Positions 1 to 8,096 of a stretch of DNA of 41,647 bases are shown one piece after another (positions within the stretch are counted from its first letter, which is position 1; the number at the start of each line of letters is the position of its first letter). A program made the position numbers and the translations under genes. The notes below the pieces were generated by a model. That model ran no database searches. It worked only from the letters and a program-made list of their open reading frames with translations, and was not told where the DNA came from. Origin of the DNA: Roseomonas sp. GTDB lineage: Bacteria > Pseudomonadota > Alphaproteobacteria > Acetobacterales > Acetobacteraceae. The stretch is from the NCBI GenBank assembly GCA_020249435.1, contig JADCFQ010000047.1, positions 1-41,647 of the forward strand. Direction: 5' to 3'.

Positions 1-2
1 CG

Positions 3-95
3 CACCCGCTTTTCAAGATCAACATAGCTGAACAGGGAACCAGCCACCGCGTCATTGCCACGCATCGCAACCTCGACCAAATGCAACGACAGTGA
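3..95 (+). CDS. 3' end of an unrecognised protein (partial, cut by window edge)
   Basis: An open frame runs from the window edge to a TGA at 93-95 and encodes about 30 residues ending in ...HRNLDQMQRQ. The stop overlaps the GTG of the next ORF (GTGA, 92-95), an arrangement typical of translationally coupled genes and the main reason to take it as real. Too little remains to assign a family. By hand count the first 300 bases are about 54% GC, lower than the strongly GC-rich genes that follow, so this edge may belong to an acquired segment. Confidence 0.35.
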   Translation, partial: HPLFKINIAEQGTSHRVIATHRNLDQMQRQ

Positions 96-319
96 ATCAT
101 AAATACGCAAATCAGGCTACGAATTTCAGCAGCCTGCTAAAGCGCAAGATGCAGATACTGGATCGGGTTGACCCGAAGGATTTGGCGCGCGGTTGGGGCA
201 TCCAGCACGCCAGCAAGGCGGATCAATTGGAACGTGAACGCCAGAAAGTCATGCCTCTGGCGGAAGATTTACGCGAACACCCGATCGCGTCACGTAGCGC
301 CGTGTTCAAAACTGGCTGA
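92..319 (+). CDS. Small hypothetical protein, 75 aa
   Basis: The ORF starts with GTG at 92, overlapping the preceding stop by four bases, and ends at TGA 317-319. The product is highly charged and polar with no membrane segment or signal peptide. The middle (about residues 24-60) is rich in Lys, Arg, Glu and Gln and is probably helical. I do not recognise a family. It converges on lepA, whose stop lies 36 bp away, and no strong terminator hairpin is visible between them. Base composition is less GC-rich than the neighbouring genes. It could be the last gene of a small accessory operon or a degraded remnant. No clear Shine-Dalgarno is seen, so translation would depend on coupling to the upstream gene. 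Confidence 0.4.
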   Translation: MNHKYANQATNFSSLLKRKMQILDRVDPKDLARGWGIQHASKADQLERERQKVMPLAEDLREHPIASRSAVFKTG

Positions 320-355
320 CCGGACTTCCCAAGCACAATTCTGCGCCAAAGCGCG

Positions 356-2161
356 TCAGCTATCCATCTTCAGCGCAGCGATAAAGGCGCTTTGTGGGAT
401 TTCCACCTTGCCGAATTGCCGCATGCGCTTCTTGCCTTCCTTCTGCTTTTCCAGAAGCTTGCGCTTGCGGCTGATATCCCCGCCATAGCACTTTGCCGTG
501 ACATCCTTGGACAGGGCGGAGATCGTCTCACGCGCAATCACGCGCCCACCAATCGCTGCCTGGATCGGGATTTTGAACAATTGGCGGGGAATCAGATCCT
601 TCAATTTCTCGCAAATCTGCCGCCCGCGCCGTTCTGCCTGCGCGCGATGCGCCATGAAGGATAGCGCATCAACCGGTTCGTTATTCACCAGGATGGAAAT
701 CTTCACCAGATCGCCTTCGTCATAGCCATCCATCTGGTAATCGAAGGAAGCATAGCCGCGCGACACTGACTTCAGCCGATCATAGAAATCGAACACCACC
801 TCATTCAACGGTATCCGATAGACCAGCATGGCGCGAGAGCCGACATAGGTCAGTTCCACCTGTTGCCCGCGGCGTTCATTGCACAGCGCCAGCACAGAAC
901 CCAGGTAATCATCGGGCAACATGATGGTCGCCTTGATCCAGGGTTCTTCAATGTGATCCAGCACGCTGCCATCGGGCATATCGGCAGGGTTGTGCAATTC
1001 GAACATTTCGCCATTCGTCTTGTGCACCTTGTACACCACCGAAGGCGCGGTCGCGATCAGATCAAGATCGAATTCGCGTGAAAGCCGTTCCTGTACAATC
1101 TCCAGATGCAAAAGCCCCAGGAAGCCGCAGCGAAAACCAAAACCCAATGCCGCACTGGTTTCCGGTTCATAATGGAAGGATGCGTCATTCAGCCTGAGCT
1201 TGCCGAGCGATTCGCGCAGCTTTTCGAAATCATCCGCATCCACAGGGTAAAGCCCGCACCACACTACGGGGATGGAGGGCTTGAAGCCAGCCAAAGCCTC
1301 GGCGGCTGGGTTGCGGTCATCCGTGATGGTATCGCCAACATTGGTATCCGCCACGGTTTTGATGGCAGCCGTCAGATAGCCCATCTCACCGGGGCCGAGG
1401 CTTTCCACCGGCACCAGCTTTGGCGTGAAGACACCAACCTGTTCGATGGTATGCACCGCGCCGGATGACATCATGCGAATGCGCTGGCCCTTGCGCAAAT
1501 GCCCATCCTTCACGCGCACCAGGATGATGACGCCGAGATAGGCATCATACCAGCTATCCACCAGCAAAGCCTTGGTGGTGGCAGCGGCATCACCTTTCGG
1601 TGGCGGCAGGCGTTCCACAATCGCTTCCAGCACGCCTTCGATATTGAGCCCCGTCTTGGCGCTGATCATCACCGCATCCGAAGTATCAAGCCCGATCACG
1701 TCTTCAATCTGCTGCTTGACGCGATCAGGCTCTGCCGCCGGCAGGTCAATCTTGTTCAGCACCGGCACAATCTCATGCCCCGCATCAATCGCCTGATAGA
1801 CATTGGCGAGTGTTTGCGCCTCAACCCCTTGGGACGCATCCACCACTAGGAGCGAGCCTTCACAGGCAGCAAGCGACCGGCTGACTTCATAGGCGAAGTC
1901 CACATGGCCGGGTGTGTCCATCAAATTCAGCACATAGGTCTTGCCGTCCTTGGCAGGGTAGGTCAGGCGGACGGTCTGTGCCTTGATGGTGATGCCGCGT
2001 TCACGCTCCAGCTCCATGTTATCCAGGACCTGTTCCTTCATTTCGCGCGCGGAAAGGGCGCCGGTCTGCTGGATCAGCCGGTCAGCAAGCGTGGATTTCC
2101 CGTGATCAATATGGGCGATGATCGAGAAATTGCGGATCAGCGAAAGCGGCGTGTCAGTCAT
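356..2161 (-). CDS. lepA: Elongation factor 4 (LepA), ribosome-associated GTPase
   Basis: This is a full-length 601-residue LepA/EF4, a translational GTPase that binds ribosomes and influences elongation and 30S biogenesis. The G domain comes first, with the [10 protein letters not shown]-loop at residues 16-24, a DTPGH switch II near 84 and NKID near 138. EF-G-like domains II, III and V follow. The LepA-specific C-terminal domain ends in a basic stretch ([19 protein letters not shown]) and ...ALKMDS. I chose the ATG at 2161. An in-frame extension to 2239 adds 26 Pro/Ala-rich residues that are not part of the family, whereas [21 protein letters not shown] matches a normal LepA start. The Shine-Dalgarno is weak. 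The MFS gene lies 87 bp upstream on the same strand. Identification is secure. Confidence 0.97.
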   Translation of the reverse strand: MTDTPLSLIRNFSIIAHIDHGKSTLADRLIQQTGALSAREMKEQVLDNMELERERGITIKAQTVRLTYPAKDGKTYVLNLMDTPGHVDFAYEVSRSLAACEGSLLVVDASQGVEAQTLANVYQAIDAGHEIVPVLNKIDLPAAEPDRVKQQIEDVIGLDTSDAVMISAKTGLNIEGVLEAIVERLPPPKGDAAATTKALLVDSWYDAYLGVIILVRVKDGHLRKGQRIRMMSSGAVHTIEQVGVFTPKLVPVESLGPGEMGYLTAAIKTVADTNVGDTITDDRNPAAEALAGFKPSIPVVWCGLYPVDADDFEKLRESLGKLRLNDASFHYEPETSAALGFGFRCGFLGLLHLEIVQERLSREFDLDLIATAPSVVYKVHKTNGEMFELHNPADMPDGSVLDHIEEPWIKATIMLPDDYLGSVLALCNERRGQQVELTYVGSRAMLVYRIPLNEVVFDFYDRLKSVSRGYASFDYQMDGYDEGDLVKISILVNNEPVDALSFMAHRAQAERRGRQICEKLKDLIPRQLFKIPIQAAIGGRVIARETISALSKDVTAKCYGGDISRKRKLLEKQKEGKKRMRQFGKVEIPQSAFIAALKMDS

Positions 2162-2248
2162 GATGGTCCCGGGGGTGCCGGCGCGGCGTAGCGCTGGCGT
2201 TTTCAAGGGCGGAGATAAGGCAGCAGGGCCGGAAGTCAAACACCCATG

Positions 2249-3424
2249 TTAGCGCGGGCGGGGTAGCAAGGGGGCTAACCGCCACATTGCCCAGGCCCCA
2301 AGCAGCGGCCCGATGCCCAGCAGCGCAAAACCCGCCGACATGCCAAGCATTTCCATGGCCCGCGGCAAGGCCCAGATCGTGCCCGCCGTCAGCAAAAAGC
2401 CAAGCGCGGTTTGCACGGTCAGCATAGTGCCTACGTAATCGGGCGGCGAAAGGCTCACGATACAGGCGGAAAACTGCGCGGAATCGGCCACCACCGTCAG
2501 CCCCCAGATGAAGGCAATCACCAGCGCCAATACCGGCCATGCGCTGGCCGGGCCGATCAGCAGCGCACAGGAGCCCGACGCCAACATGCAGGCGCCGGCC
2601 ACCTTGGCGCGATTCCAGCGATCGGCGGCGAGCCCCGCCAGGATGCAGCCCAGCGCGCCAGCGGCCACCACGGCGAAAACCCAGGGGCCGATGGCCGGGC
2701 TTTCCAGCACCGCCGCCAGAAAAACGCCAATCCAGGCCCACATGGCGTAGAGTTCCCACATATGCCCAAGATACCCCAGATTGGCCAAGCGCAGCCCCTT
2801 ATGGCGCCAGGCTTCCAGCATCTGCGCCGGGCGAAAGGGCGGCCGGGCGCCGAGCAAAGGCCCCGGCTGAAACCCCAGGATCAGCGCCCCGCCAAGGGCA
2901 GCGAGCACCCCTGCCCCCGCATAGGCCGCGCGCCAATCCAAAGCCCCAACCAAAGCCGGCAGCGCATGGGGCAGCGCGGAACCAAGCGTCACCGCGCCCA
3001 CCACCAGCCCGATCAGCAGCCCCAAATCGCCCTTGGCCCAGGAGGCAGCGAGCTTCATGCCAACCGGATAAACCCCCGCCATGGCCGCACCCGCGATGAA
3101 GCGGAGCAGCAGCGCCACATCGCCCGCTGGCGCCACCAGGGTTTGCGCAAGCGCGGCGCCCGCCGCCAGCATGGCACAGCCGAGGAACAGCCACCGTGCC
3201 GGCCAACGATCCGCGAGGGAGAAAACCGCGCTCACCAGCGTGCCAAGGACAAAACCCAATTGGACGCAGGCGGTCAGCCAGGCAGCGCGGCTTGGCGTGA
3301 TCAGCCCCTCGGCCAATAGCGCCGGCACCGCAGCGGTGCCGGCAAACCAGACGGAAAGCGTCAGCACAATCGCCCCCACCAACAGCGCCATGTTGCGGCG
3401 CTTGCCGTCAGATGCGGTGATCAT
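2249..3424 (-). CDS. MFS transporter, substrate unknown
   Basis: This 391-residue inner-membrane permease of the major facilitator superfamily has about twelve hydrophobic segments, starting at MALLVGAIVLTLSVWFAG. A cytoplasmic-loop-like basic stretch (LADRWPARW) follows the second to third helix, and the same motif recurs after the central loop (GLAADRWNRAKVAG), as expected for two six-helix halves. I took the ATG at 3424, which has a GGGGGA Shine-Dalgarno about nine bases upstream; a 49-residue in-frame extension to 3571 is hydrophilic and unlike the family. The gene is divergent from the liv-hyu operon, with about 174 bp between them, so the two could share regulation. Substrate cannot be inferred. 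Drug efflux, organic acid and cyanate-type uptake all remain possible. Confidence 0.85.
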   Translation of the reverse strand: MITASDGKRRNMALLVGAIVLTLSVWFAGTAAVPALLAEGLITPSRAAWLTACVQLGFVLGTLVSAVFSLADRWPARWLFLGCAMLAAGAALAQTLVAPAGDVALLLRFIAGAAMAGVYPVGMKLAASWAKGDLGLLIGLVVGAVTLGSALPHALPALVGALDWRAAYAGAGVLAALGGALILGFQPGPLLGARPPFRPAQMLEAWRHKGLRLANLGYLGHMWELYAMWAWIGVFLAAVLESPAIGPWVFAVVAAGALGCILAGLAADRWNRAKVAGACMLASGSCALLIGPASAWPVLALVIAFIWGLTVVADSAQFSACIVSLSPPDYVGTMLTVQTALGFLLTAGTIWALPRAMEMLGMSAGFALLGIGPLLGAWAMWRLAPLLPRPR

Positions 3425-3452
3425 GCCAGGCAATCCCCCGCCGCATGATGTT

Positions 3453-3514
3453 TGGGTAGGGTGAGACAAATATCGCTGAGCATCTGCTAAACTGTAGTCC
3501 CAATGGGTAGGGTG
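3453..3514. repeat. Pair of 11-bp direct repeats in the divergent intergenic region
   Basis: The sequence TGGGTAGGGTG occurs at 3453-3463 and again at 3504-3514, between the divergent MFS and ABC binding-protein genes. The copies are 51 bp apart start to start, close to five helical turns, so both face the same side of the DNA. This suits a regulator binding two sites, but no regulator gene is adjacent and the motif is not one I recognise. Chance similarity in GC-rich DNA cannot be excluded. Confidence 0.35.
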
Positions 3515-3598
3515 GCGGATTTCTGGCTTTTCTTCCCTCTGGCCAATTGGCAAAGCCTGGGGCATGACCATTTCCGGCTTATAACAGGGGAGTCTCCA

Positions 3599-4810
3599 AT
3601 GTCTTCATTCAGCCTTTCCAGGCGGCAGGCGCTGCTGGCCGCCCCCGCGATGCTCGCGGCACCATCCATTGCGCGGGCGCAGTCGCGCGCGATCAAGCTT
3701 GGCATCATCCAGCCCGTGACGGGTGCGCTGGCGCAAGATGGCGAATATGGCCGCCTGGGCGCTGAGCTCGCCATTACCGATATCAATGCCGGCGGCGGCA
3801 TCAAGGCGCTGGGTGGCGCGCCGATTGAAATGGTGTTCGGCGATGCGCGCTCCACCCCCGATGGTGGCGTGGCCGAGGTTGAGAAAATGCAGGCCGAAGG
3901 CGTGCTCGCGATTGTGGGGGGCTTTGCAAGCCCGATTTGCCTCGCCGCATCGCAAGCCGCATCGCGTTACGATCTGCCTTATATCGTGGATGTGGGCGTA
4001 TCCGATCAGATCGTCTCTCGTGGCTTGACCAATACCTTCCGCTTCGGGCCTGGCTTTGGCACCGTGACCGCAACGGCCCTGGATAATCTGGTCGCGATCA
4101 ATGATGCCGCCGGCAAGCCTTCCCGCACCGCGGTGATTGTGCATGAGGATGGGCTGTTCGGGTCCGGCATGGCGCGGCTGTTGAATGCCGAATTGCCAAA
4201 GCGCGGTTTCCAGGTGCTGGAGACAATTGCGCACCCAACACCTTCGCGTGACATGTCCAATGTGGCGCTGCGGATCCGGGCGCTTAATCCTGATCTGATC
4301 ATCCCGTCATCCTATTACGCGGAATTCGTGTTGCTGTCGCAAACCTTGCAGCAGCGCCGCATTCGCCCGAAGGGAATTTATTGCATCCTGAATGGCGCGG
4401 CTTCCAATTTCCGCTTCGTGCGGGAATTCCCGGAAGCGGCAAATCTGGTGATGGATTGCAACCATTGGGCTGATCCGCGCAAGGCCAGAACCGCCGATGT
4501 GCGTCGGCGTGTGGAAGCGCAGAATCGCTTCTGGCTATACAATGTGCCGCTGAATTATTCCGCCGTGATGCTGTTTGCCGATGCGCTGGAACGCGCGGGC
4601 CGGGCGGATCGTGGCGCGCTGATCCAGGCGCTGGCGGCAACAGGCCCGGCGTTTGATAGCCACATCATGCCTTATGGGCCGACGCAATTCGTCAATGGTC
4701 AGAACCAGGGCGGCAAGCCGGTCAATACGCAAGTGCAAAATGGCGATATCAAGGTGATCTTCCCGCGCGATTTTGCGGACGCCCAGCCGATCTATCCCGT
4801 CACCGGCTGA
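3599..4810 (+). CDS. ABC transporter substrate-binding protein, branched-chain amino acid type (LivK-like)
   Basis: This 403-residue periplasmic binding protein of the Leu/Ile/Val-binding type (Peripla_BP_6) captures the substrate for the permeases and ATPases encoded just downstream. The N-terminus (SLSRRQALLAAPAMLAAPSIARAQ) is a Tat-like or Sec leader with a twin arginine and an A-R-A cleavage site near residue 27. The mature protein opens with IKLGIIQPVTG, typical of the family. The ATG at 3599 has an AGGGGAG ribosome-binding site at 3586-3592; a longer in-frame start at 3503 would bury the leader. It is the first gene of the nine-gene operon, and its stop lies one base before the livH start. 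The ligand is unknown. In this family it may be an amino acid, amide, urea or aromatic compound. Confidence 0.92.
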   Translation: MSSFSLSRRQALLAAPAMLAAPSIARAQSRAIKLGIIQPVTGALAQDGEYGRLGAELAITDINAGGGIKALGGAPIEMVFGDARSTPDGGVAEVEKMQAEGVLAIVGGFASPICLAASQAASRYDLPYIVDVGVSDQIVSRGLTNTFRFGPGFGTVTATALDNLVAINDAAGKPSRTAVIVHEDGLFGSGMARLLNAELPKRGFQVLETIAHPTPSRDMSNVALRIRALNPDLIIPSSYYAEFVLLSQTLQQRRIRPKGIYCILNGAASNFRFVREFPEAANLVMDCNHWADPRKARTADVRRRVEAQNRFWLYNVPLNYSAVMLFADALERAGRADRGALIQALAATGPAFDSHIMPYGPTQFVNGQNQGGKPVNTQVQNGDIKVIFPRDFADAQPIYPVTG

Positions 4811-4811
4811 G

Positions 4812-5687
4812 ATGGGCTACCCGCCCGAAATTCTGCTGGAGGCCGTGGCAAACGGCCTCCTGATGGGGGCCGTTTATGGGCTGGTGGCGCTTGGCCTCAC
4901 GCTGGTTTACGGCGTGCTGCATATCATCAACTTCGCCCATGGCGCGCTGCTGACGCTGGCGATGTATGCGGCCTTTGTCGCGCATGGCGCCTTTGGGCTT
5001 GACCCTTACGCGGCAATTATCCCGCTGGCAGGGGTGTTCTTTGTGCTGGGCTATCTGGTGCAGCGCCTGGTGATAGGCCCTGCCAGTCGCGGCGATGATT
5101 CCAATATGTTGCTGGTCACTCTTGGCCTTTCGATCATTATCGAAAACGCCATGCTGGCGATTTTCCGGTCTGATACCATGACGATCCGCCTGCCCTATGC
5201 CATGTCCATGGTCGAGCTTGGCGATGTGCTGCTTTCCGTCCCGCGCCTGATCGGCTTTGGTGTGACACTGCTGCTGGCGGCCTTGTTGTTCCTGTTGATG
5301 ACACGCACCGATACGGGCCGCGCCATTCGCGCGGTGGCGAAGGAACGCACCGGTGCGGCTTTGGTCGGCATTGATGTGGCACACATCTATGCCGTGACCT
5401 TTGGTATTGGTACGGCCTGTCTTGCCATTGCGGCCTGTCTGCTGCTGCCGTCCTTCTATGTCTCGCCCCGCGTGGGCAATGCCTTTGTGTTAGTGGCTTT
5501 CACCATCGTGGTGCTGGGTGGCATGGGCAGCGTGACGGGGGCGCTATTGGGAGGGCTTTTCATCGGCGTGGTCGAAAGCCTCTCCGGCCTTTATTTTGGC
5601 GATAGCCTTGGGCAGATCGGGATATTCCTGATTTTCATTCTGGTCCTGCTGCTGCGCCCGACCGGGCTGTTCGGGGCGCGCGCATGA
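4812..5687 (+). CDS. livH: ABC transporter permease, LivH type
   Basis: This 291-residue inner-membrane permease has about eight hydrophobic helices and is one half of the translocation pore. It opens with LLMGAVYGLVALGLTLVYGV followed by IINFAHGA, the signature region of LivH permeases, and near the C-terminus carries VVLGGMGSVTGALLGG, the expected ATPase-coupling region. The ATG at 4812 follows the binding-protein stop by one base. An upstream in-frame start at 4773 would overlap that gene by 38 bases and gives an un-LivH-like polar leader. Its stop overlaps the livM start (ATGA). Specificity is set mainly by the binding protein, so the livH name indicates family, not a proven amino acid substrate. 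Confidence 0.93.
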   Translation: MGYPPEILLEAVANGLLMGAVYGLVALGLTLVYGVLHIINFAHGALLTLAMYAAFVAHGAFGLDPYAAIIPLAGVFFVLGYLVQRLVIGPASRGDDSNMLLVTLGLSIIIENAMLAIFRSDTMTIRLPYAMSMVELGDVLLSVPRLIGFGVTLLLAALLFLLMTRTDTGRAIRAVAKERTGAALVGIDVAHIYAVTFGIGTACLAIAACLLLPSFYVSPRVGNAFVLVAFTIVVLGGMGSVTGALLGGLFIGVVESLSGLYFGDSLGQIGIFLIFILVLLLRPTGLFGARA

Positions 5688-6643
5688 CCGCCCGCGACAC
5701 CCTGCCCATTCTGGGCTTTCTGGTGGTCGCCGTGCTGGTTTCGCTCTTCGTCACCAGCAATGTCGTGCTGAATTTTTTGGTATTCACGCTGATCCTCGCC
5801 ATCGCCGCGCAAGGGTGGAATTTGCTTGGTGGTTATGGTGGGCAATATTCCTTCGGCCATGCAGCGTTTTTCGGTATGGGCGCTTATGTCAGCGCCATTC
5901 TGCAGCAGCGCTTTGGCGTGAATGCCTATCCCGCCGCCGCTTTTGGCATCGCCGCCGCCGCGCTGCTTGGCTACGCGATAGGTGCCATGGTGTTTCGCGC
6001 TGGCTTGCGCGGTTCCTATTTCGCGCTGGTGACGCTGGCCTTTGCCGAGGTGCTGCGCATTCTGGCGAATGCGACCGAGATCACGGGCGGTGCGGCGGGT
6101 TTGCTGATCAGCCTCAATCTCGGTGCCGGCAATCTGCAATTCGCCAATCGGTCGAGCTTTTTGATTCTGGGCGCGGTGCTGCTGGCGCTTGCCATGCTGA
6201 TCACGCTCGCCTTGGAGAAAAGCCGGATTGGCGCGCAGCTTGTCGCAGTGCGGGAAAACGAAGCCGCCGCTGCCGCGCTTGGCGTGGATATTCTGGCGGT
6301 GAAGCTGCGCGCCATCAGCCTATCGGCGGCGCTTACTGGCGCGGCGGGCGCGCTTTACGCGCAGTATTTCCTCTATATTGACAGCAATATTGCCTTCGGC
6401 ACCTGGATTTCGGTGGAGGCTTTGCTTGCCCCGATTATTGGTGGCGCGGGCACGGTCTTTGGCCCATTGATTGGTGCGCTGATCCTGCAAGGCCTCAGTG
6501 AGGGGACGAAGATGCTGATCGGCAAAATCCCCGGTGTTGATCTGATCATCTTTGGTACGCTGCTGATCCTGGTGGTGCGCTTTCCGTTGCACCGCATTCC
6601 GGGCGTGATCGCTGCGCTTTGGCGCGGCAAGGGGGCGCCATGA
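5684..6643 (+). CDS. livM: ABC transporter permease, LivM type
   Basis: This 319-residue second permease of the importer has about nine hydrophobic segments. The LivM signature is present: WNLLGGYGGQYSFGHAAFFG early, and a C-terminal region with IIGGAGTVFGPLIGAL. It overlaps livH upstream and livG downstream by four bases each (ATGA), so all components are translationally coupled and probably made in fixed ratio. It should pair with LivH to form the heterodimeric pore. No fused ATPase domain is present, unlike in some long LivM proteins. Confidence 0.93.
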   Translation: MTARDTLPILGFLVVAVLVSLFVTSNVVLNFLVFTLILAIAAQGWNLLGGYGGQYSFGHAAFFGMGAYVSAILQQRFGVNAYPAAAFGIAAAALLGYAIGAMVFRAGLRGSYFALVTLAFAEVLRILANATEITGGAAGLLISLNLGAGNLQFANRSSFLILGAVLLALAMLITLALEKSRIGAQLVAVRENEAAAAALGVDILAVKLRAISLSAALTGAAGALYAQYFLYIDSNIAFGTWISVEALLAPIIGGAGTVFGPLIGALILQGLSEGTKMLIGKIPGVDLIIFGTLLILVVRFPLHRIPGVIAALWRGKGAP

Positions 6644-7401
6644 CAGGGCAAGGGCGGGACCCCGCTTTCCTCGCGGTGCGTGATCTCACCAAGCGCTTTG
6701 GCGGGCTGACGGCAGTGTCTGACGCGACCTTCGATGTGCGTGAAGGGTCCATCACCGGGCTGATCGGCCCGAATGGTGCGGGCAAGACGACGCTATTCGC
6801 CATGATCGCGGGTTTTGAGCAGCCAAGCGCTGGCCTGGTGTTGCTGGATGGTGAGGAAATCACTGGCCGCAAGCCGCATGATTTGGCGAAGCTTGGCCTA
6901 GCGCGCACCTTCCAGATTGTGCAGCCCTTCGCCGGGCTTTCCGTGCGCGAAAACATCGCGGTGGGTGCCTTTCTGCGCCTGCCAAAACGTCGTGATGCCT
7001 TGGCGTTGGCGGAAGAAGTCGGCCAACGCCTGGGCCTTGGCCCGCAATTGGACAAACCCGCGGCAGCGCTGACAGTGGCGGGGCGTAAGCGCCTGGAAGT
7101 GGCGCGCGCATTGGCAACACGCCCGCGCATATTATTGCTGGATGAGGTTTTGGCAGGGCTGAACCCATCCGAACTGCGTGATTTCCTGCCGGTGCTTCAG
7201 GATATTCGCGCGGGTGGTGTCACCATCCTCATGATCGAACATGTCATGCAGGCGGTGATGAGCCTGTGCGAATACGTGCATGTGCTAGCGGGCGGGCGCA
7301 TCATCGCCTCGGGCGAGGCGGCTCAGGTGGTCGGCAATCCCGCCGTCATTGAGGCCTATTTGGGCCATGGCGCCGCGCAGAGGTTGGCCGGCCATGCTTG
7401 A
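6640..7401 (+). CDS. livG: ABC transporter ATP-binding protein, LivG type
   Basis: This 253-residue cytoplasmic ATPase powers the importer. The Walker A motif GPNGAGKT is at residues 43-50, and Walker B with the catalytic glutamate (ILLLDEV) is at about 164-170. The ABC signature is atypical: LTVAGRKRLE at 144-153 replaces the canonical LSGGQ-like sequence. I recall this variant from some LivG proteins, so activity is still expected. The start is the ATG at 6640, overlapping the livM stop as ATGA and following a GGGGG-containing ribosome-binding region; an in-frame ATG at 6619 is less likely. It ends eight bases inside livF. Confidence 0.93.
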   Translation: MTGQGRDPAFLAVRDLTKRFGGLTAVSDATFDVREGSITGLIGPNGAGKTTLFAMIAGFEQPSAGLVLLDGEEITGRKPHDLAKLGLARTFQIVQPFAGLSVRENIAVGAFLRLPKRRDALALAEEVGQRLGLGPQLDKPAAALTVAGRKRLEVARALATRPRILLLDEVLAGLNPSELRDFLPVLQDIRAGGVTILMIEHVMQAVMSLCEYVHVLAGGRIIASGEAAQVVGNPAVIEAYLGHGAAQRLAGHA

Positions 7402-8095
7402 AATCAAGGCGCTTGAAGCGGGCTATGGCGAAACGCTCATTCTGCGCGGCATTGATCTGAATGTGCCGGAAGGCGCCTTGGTTGCGGTGCTTGGTGGCAA
7501 TGGCGCGGGCAAGACAACGCTCAACATGACCATCAGCGGTGTGGTGCGCCCGCGCGGTGGGGAAATCCGCTTCGCGGGGCAGAGCCTCGCCGCGCTATCC
7601 CCGCCGGAGATCGTTTCGCTTGGCCTGATCCATGTGCCGGAAGGGCGCAAGATTTTCCCGAATTTGAATGTGCGGGAAGTGCTGGAACTTGGTTCCTATC
7701 GTCGTGCCCGGGCCAATCGTGCGCGCAATCTGGAACGCGTTTTCGGCATTTTCCCGCGCCTGAAGGAACGAACACGCCAGGCCGCCGGCACGCTTTCAGG
7801 TGGCGAACAGCAAATGCTCGCCATCGGGCGTGGGCTGATGGCGGAACCGAAGCTGCTGATCCTGGATGAACCATCGCTTGGCCTTTCGCCTTTGCTGGTC
7901 GAGGAAATGTTCACGCTGATAAGGCGCCTGCATGCGGATGGGCTCACCATCATGTTGGTGGAACAGAATGTCGCGCAAAGCCTGGAAGTGGCGGATCAGG
8001 CGCATGTCTTGGAAAATGGCGTGATCAGCCTGAGTGGCACGGCGCGCGATATCGCCGCTGACCCAGAACTGCGCCGCAGCTATCTTGGATTGTGA
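7394..8095 (+). CDS. livF: ABC transporter ATP-binding protein, LivF type
   Basis: This 233-residue second ATPase of the importer has Walker A GGNGAGKTT at residues 34-42, a canonical LSGGEQQ signature near 134 and Walker B LLILDEPSLGL after it. It begins MLEIKALEAGYG, the typical LivF start, and overlaps the livG stop by eight bases; a longer in-frame start at 7349 is rejected for that reason. Together LivG and LivF would form the nucleotide-binding dimer, with one degenerate and one canonical signature. The hydantoinase subunit gene follows after one base. Confidence 0.93.
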   Translation: MLEIKALEAGYGETLILRGIDLNVPEGALVAVLGGNGAGKTTLNMTISGVVRPRGGEIRFAGQSLAALSPPEIVSLGLIHVPEGRKIFPNLNVREVLELGSYRRARANRARNLERVFGIFPRLKERTRQAAGTLSGGEQQMLAIGRGLMAEPKLLILDEPSLGLSPLLVEEMFTLIRRLHADGLTIMLVEQNVAQSLEVADQAHVLENGVISLSGTARDIAADPELRRSYLGL

Positions 8096-8096
8096 G

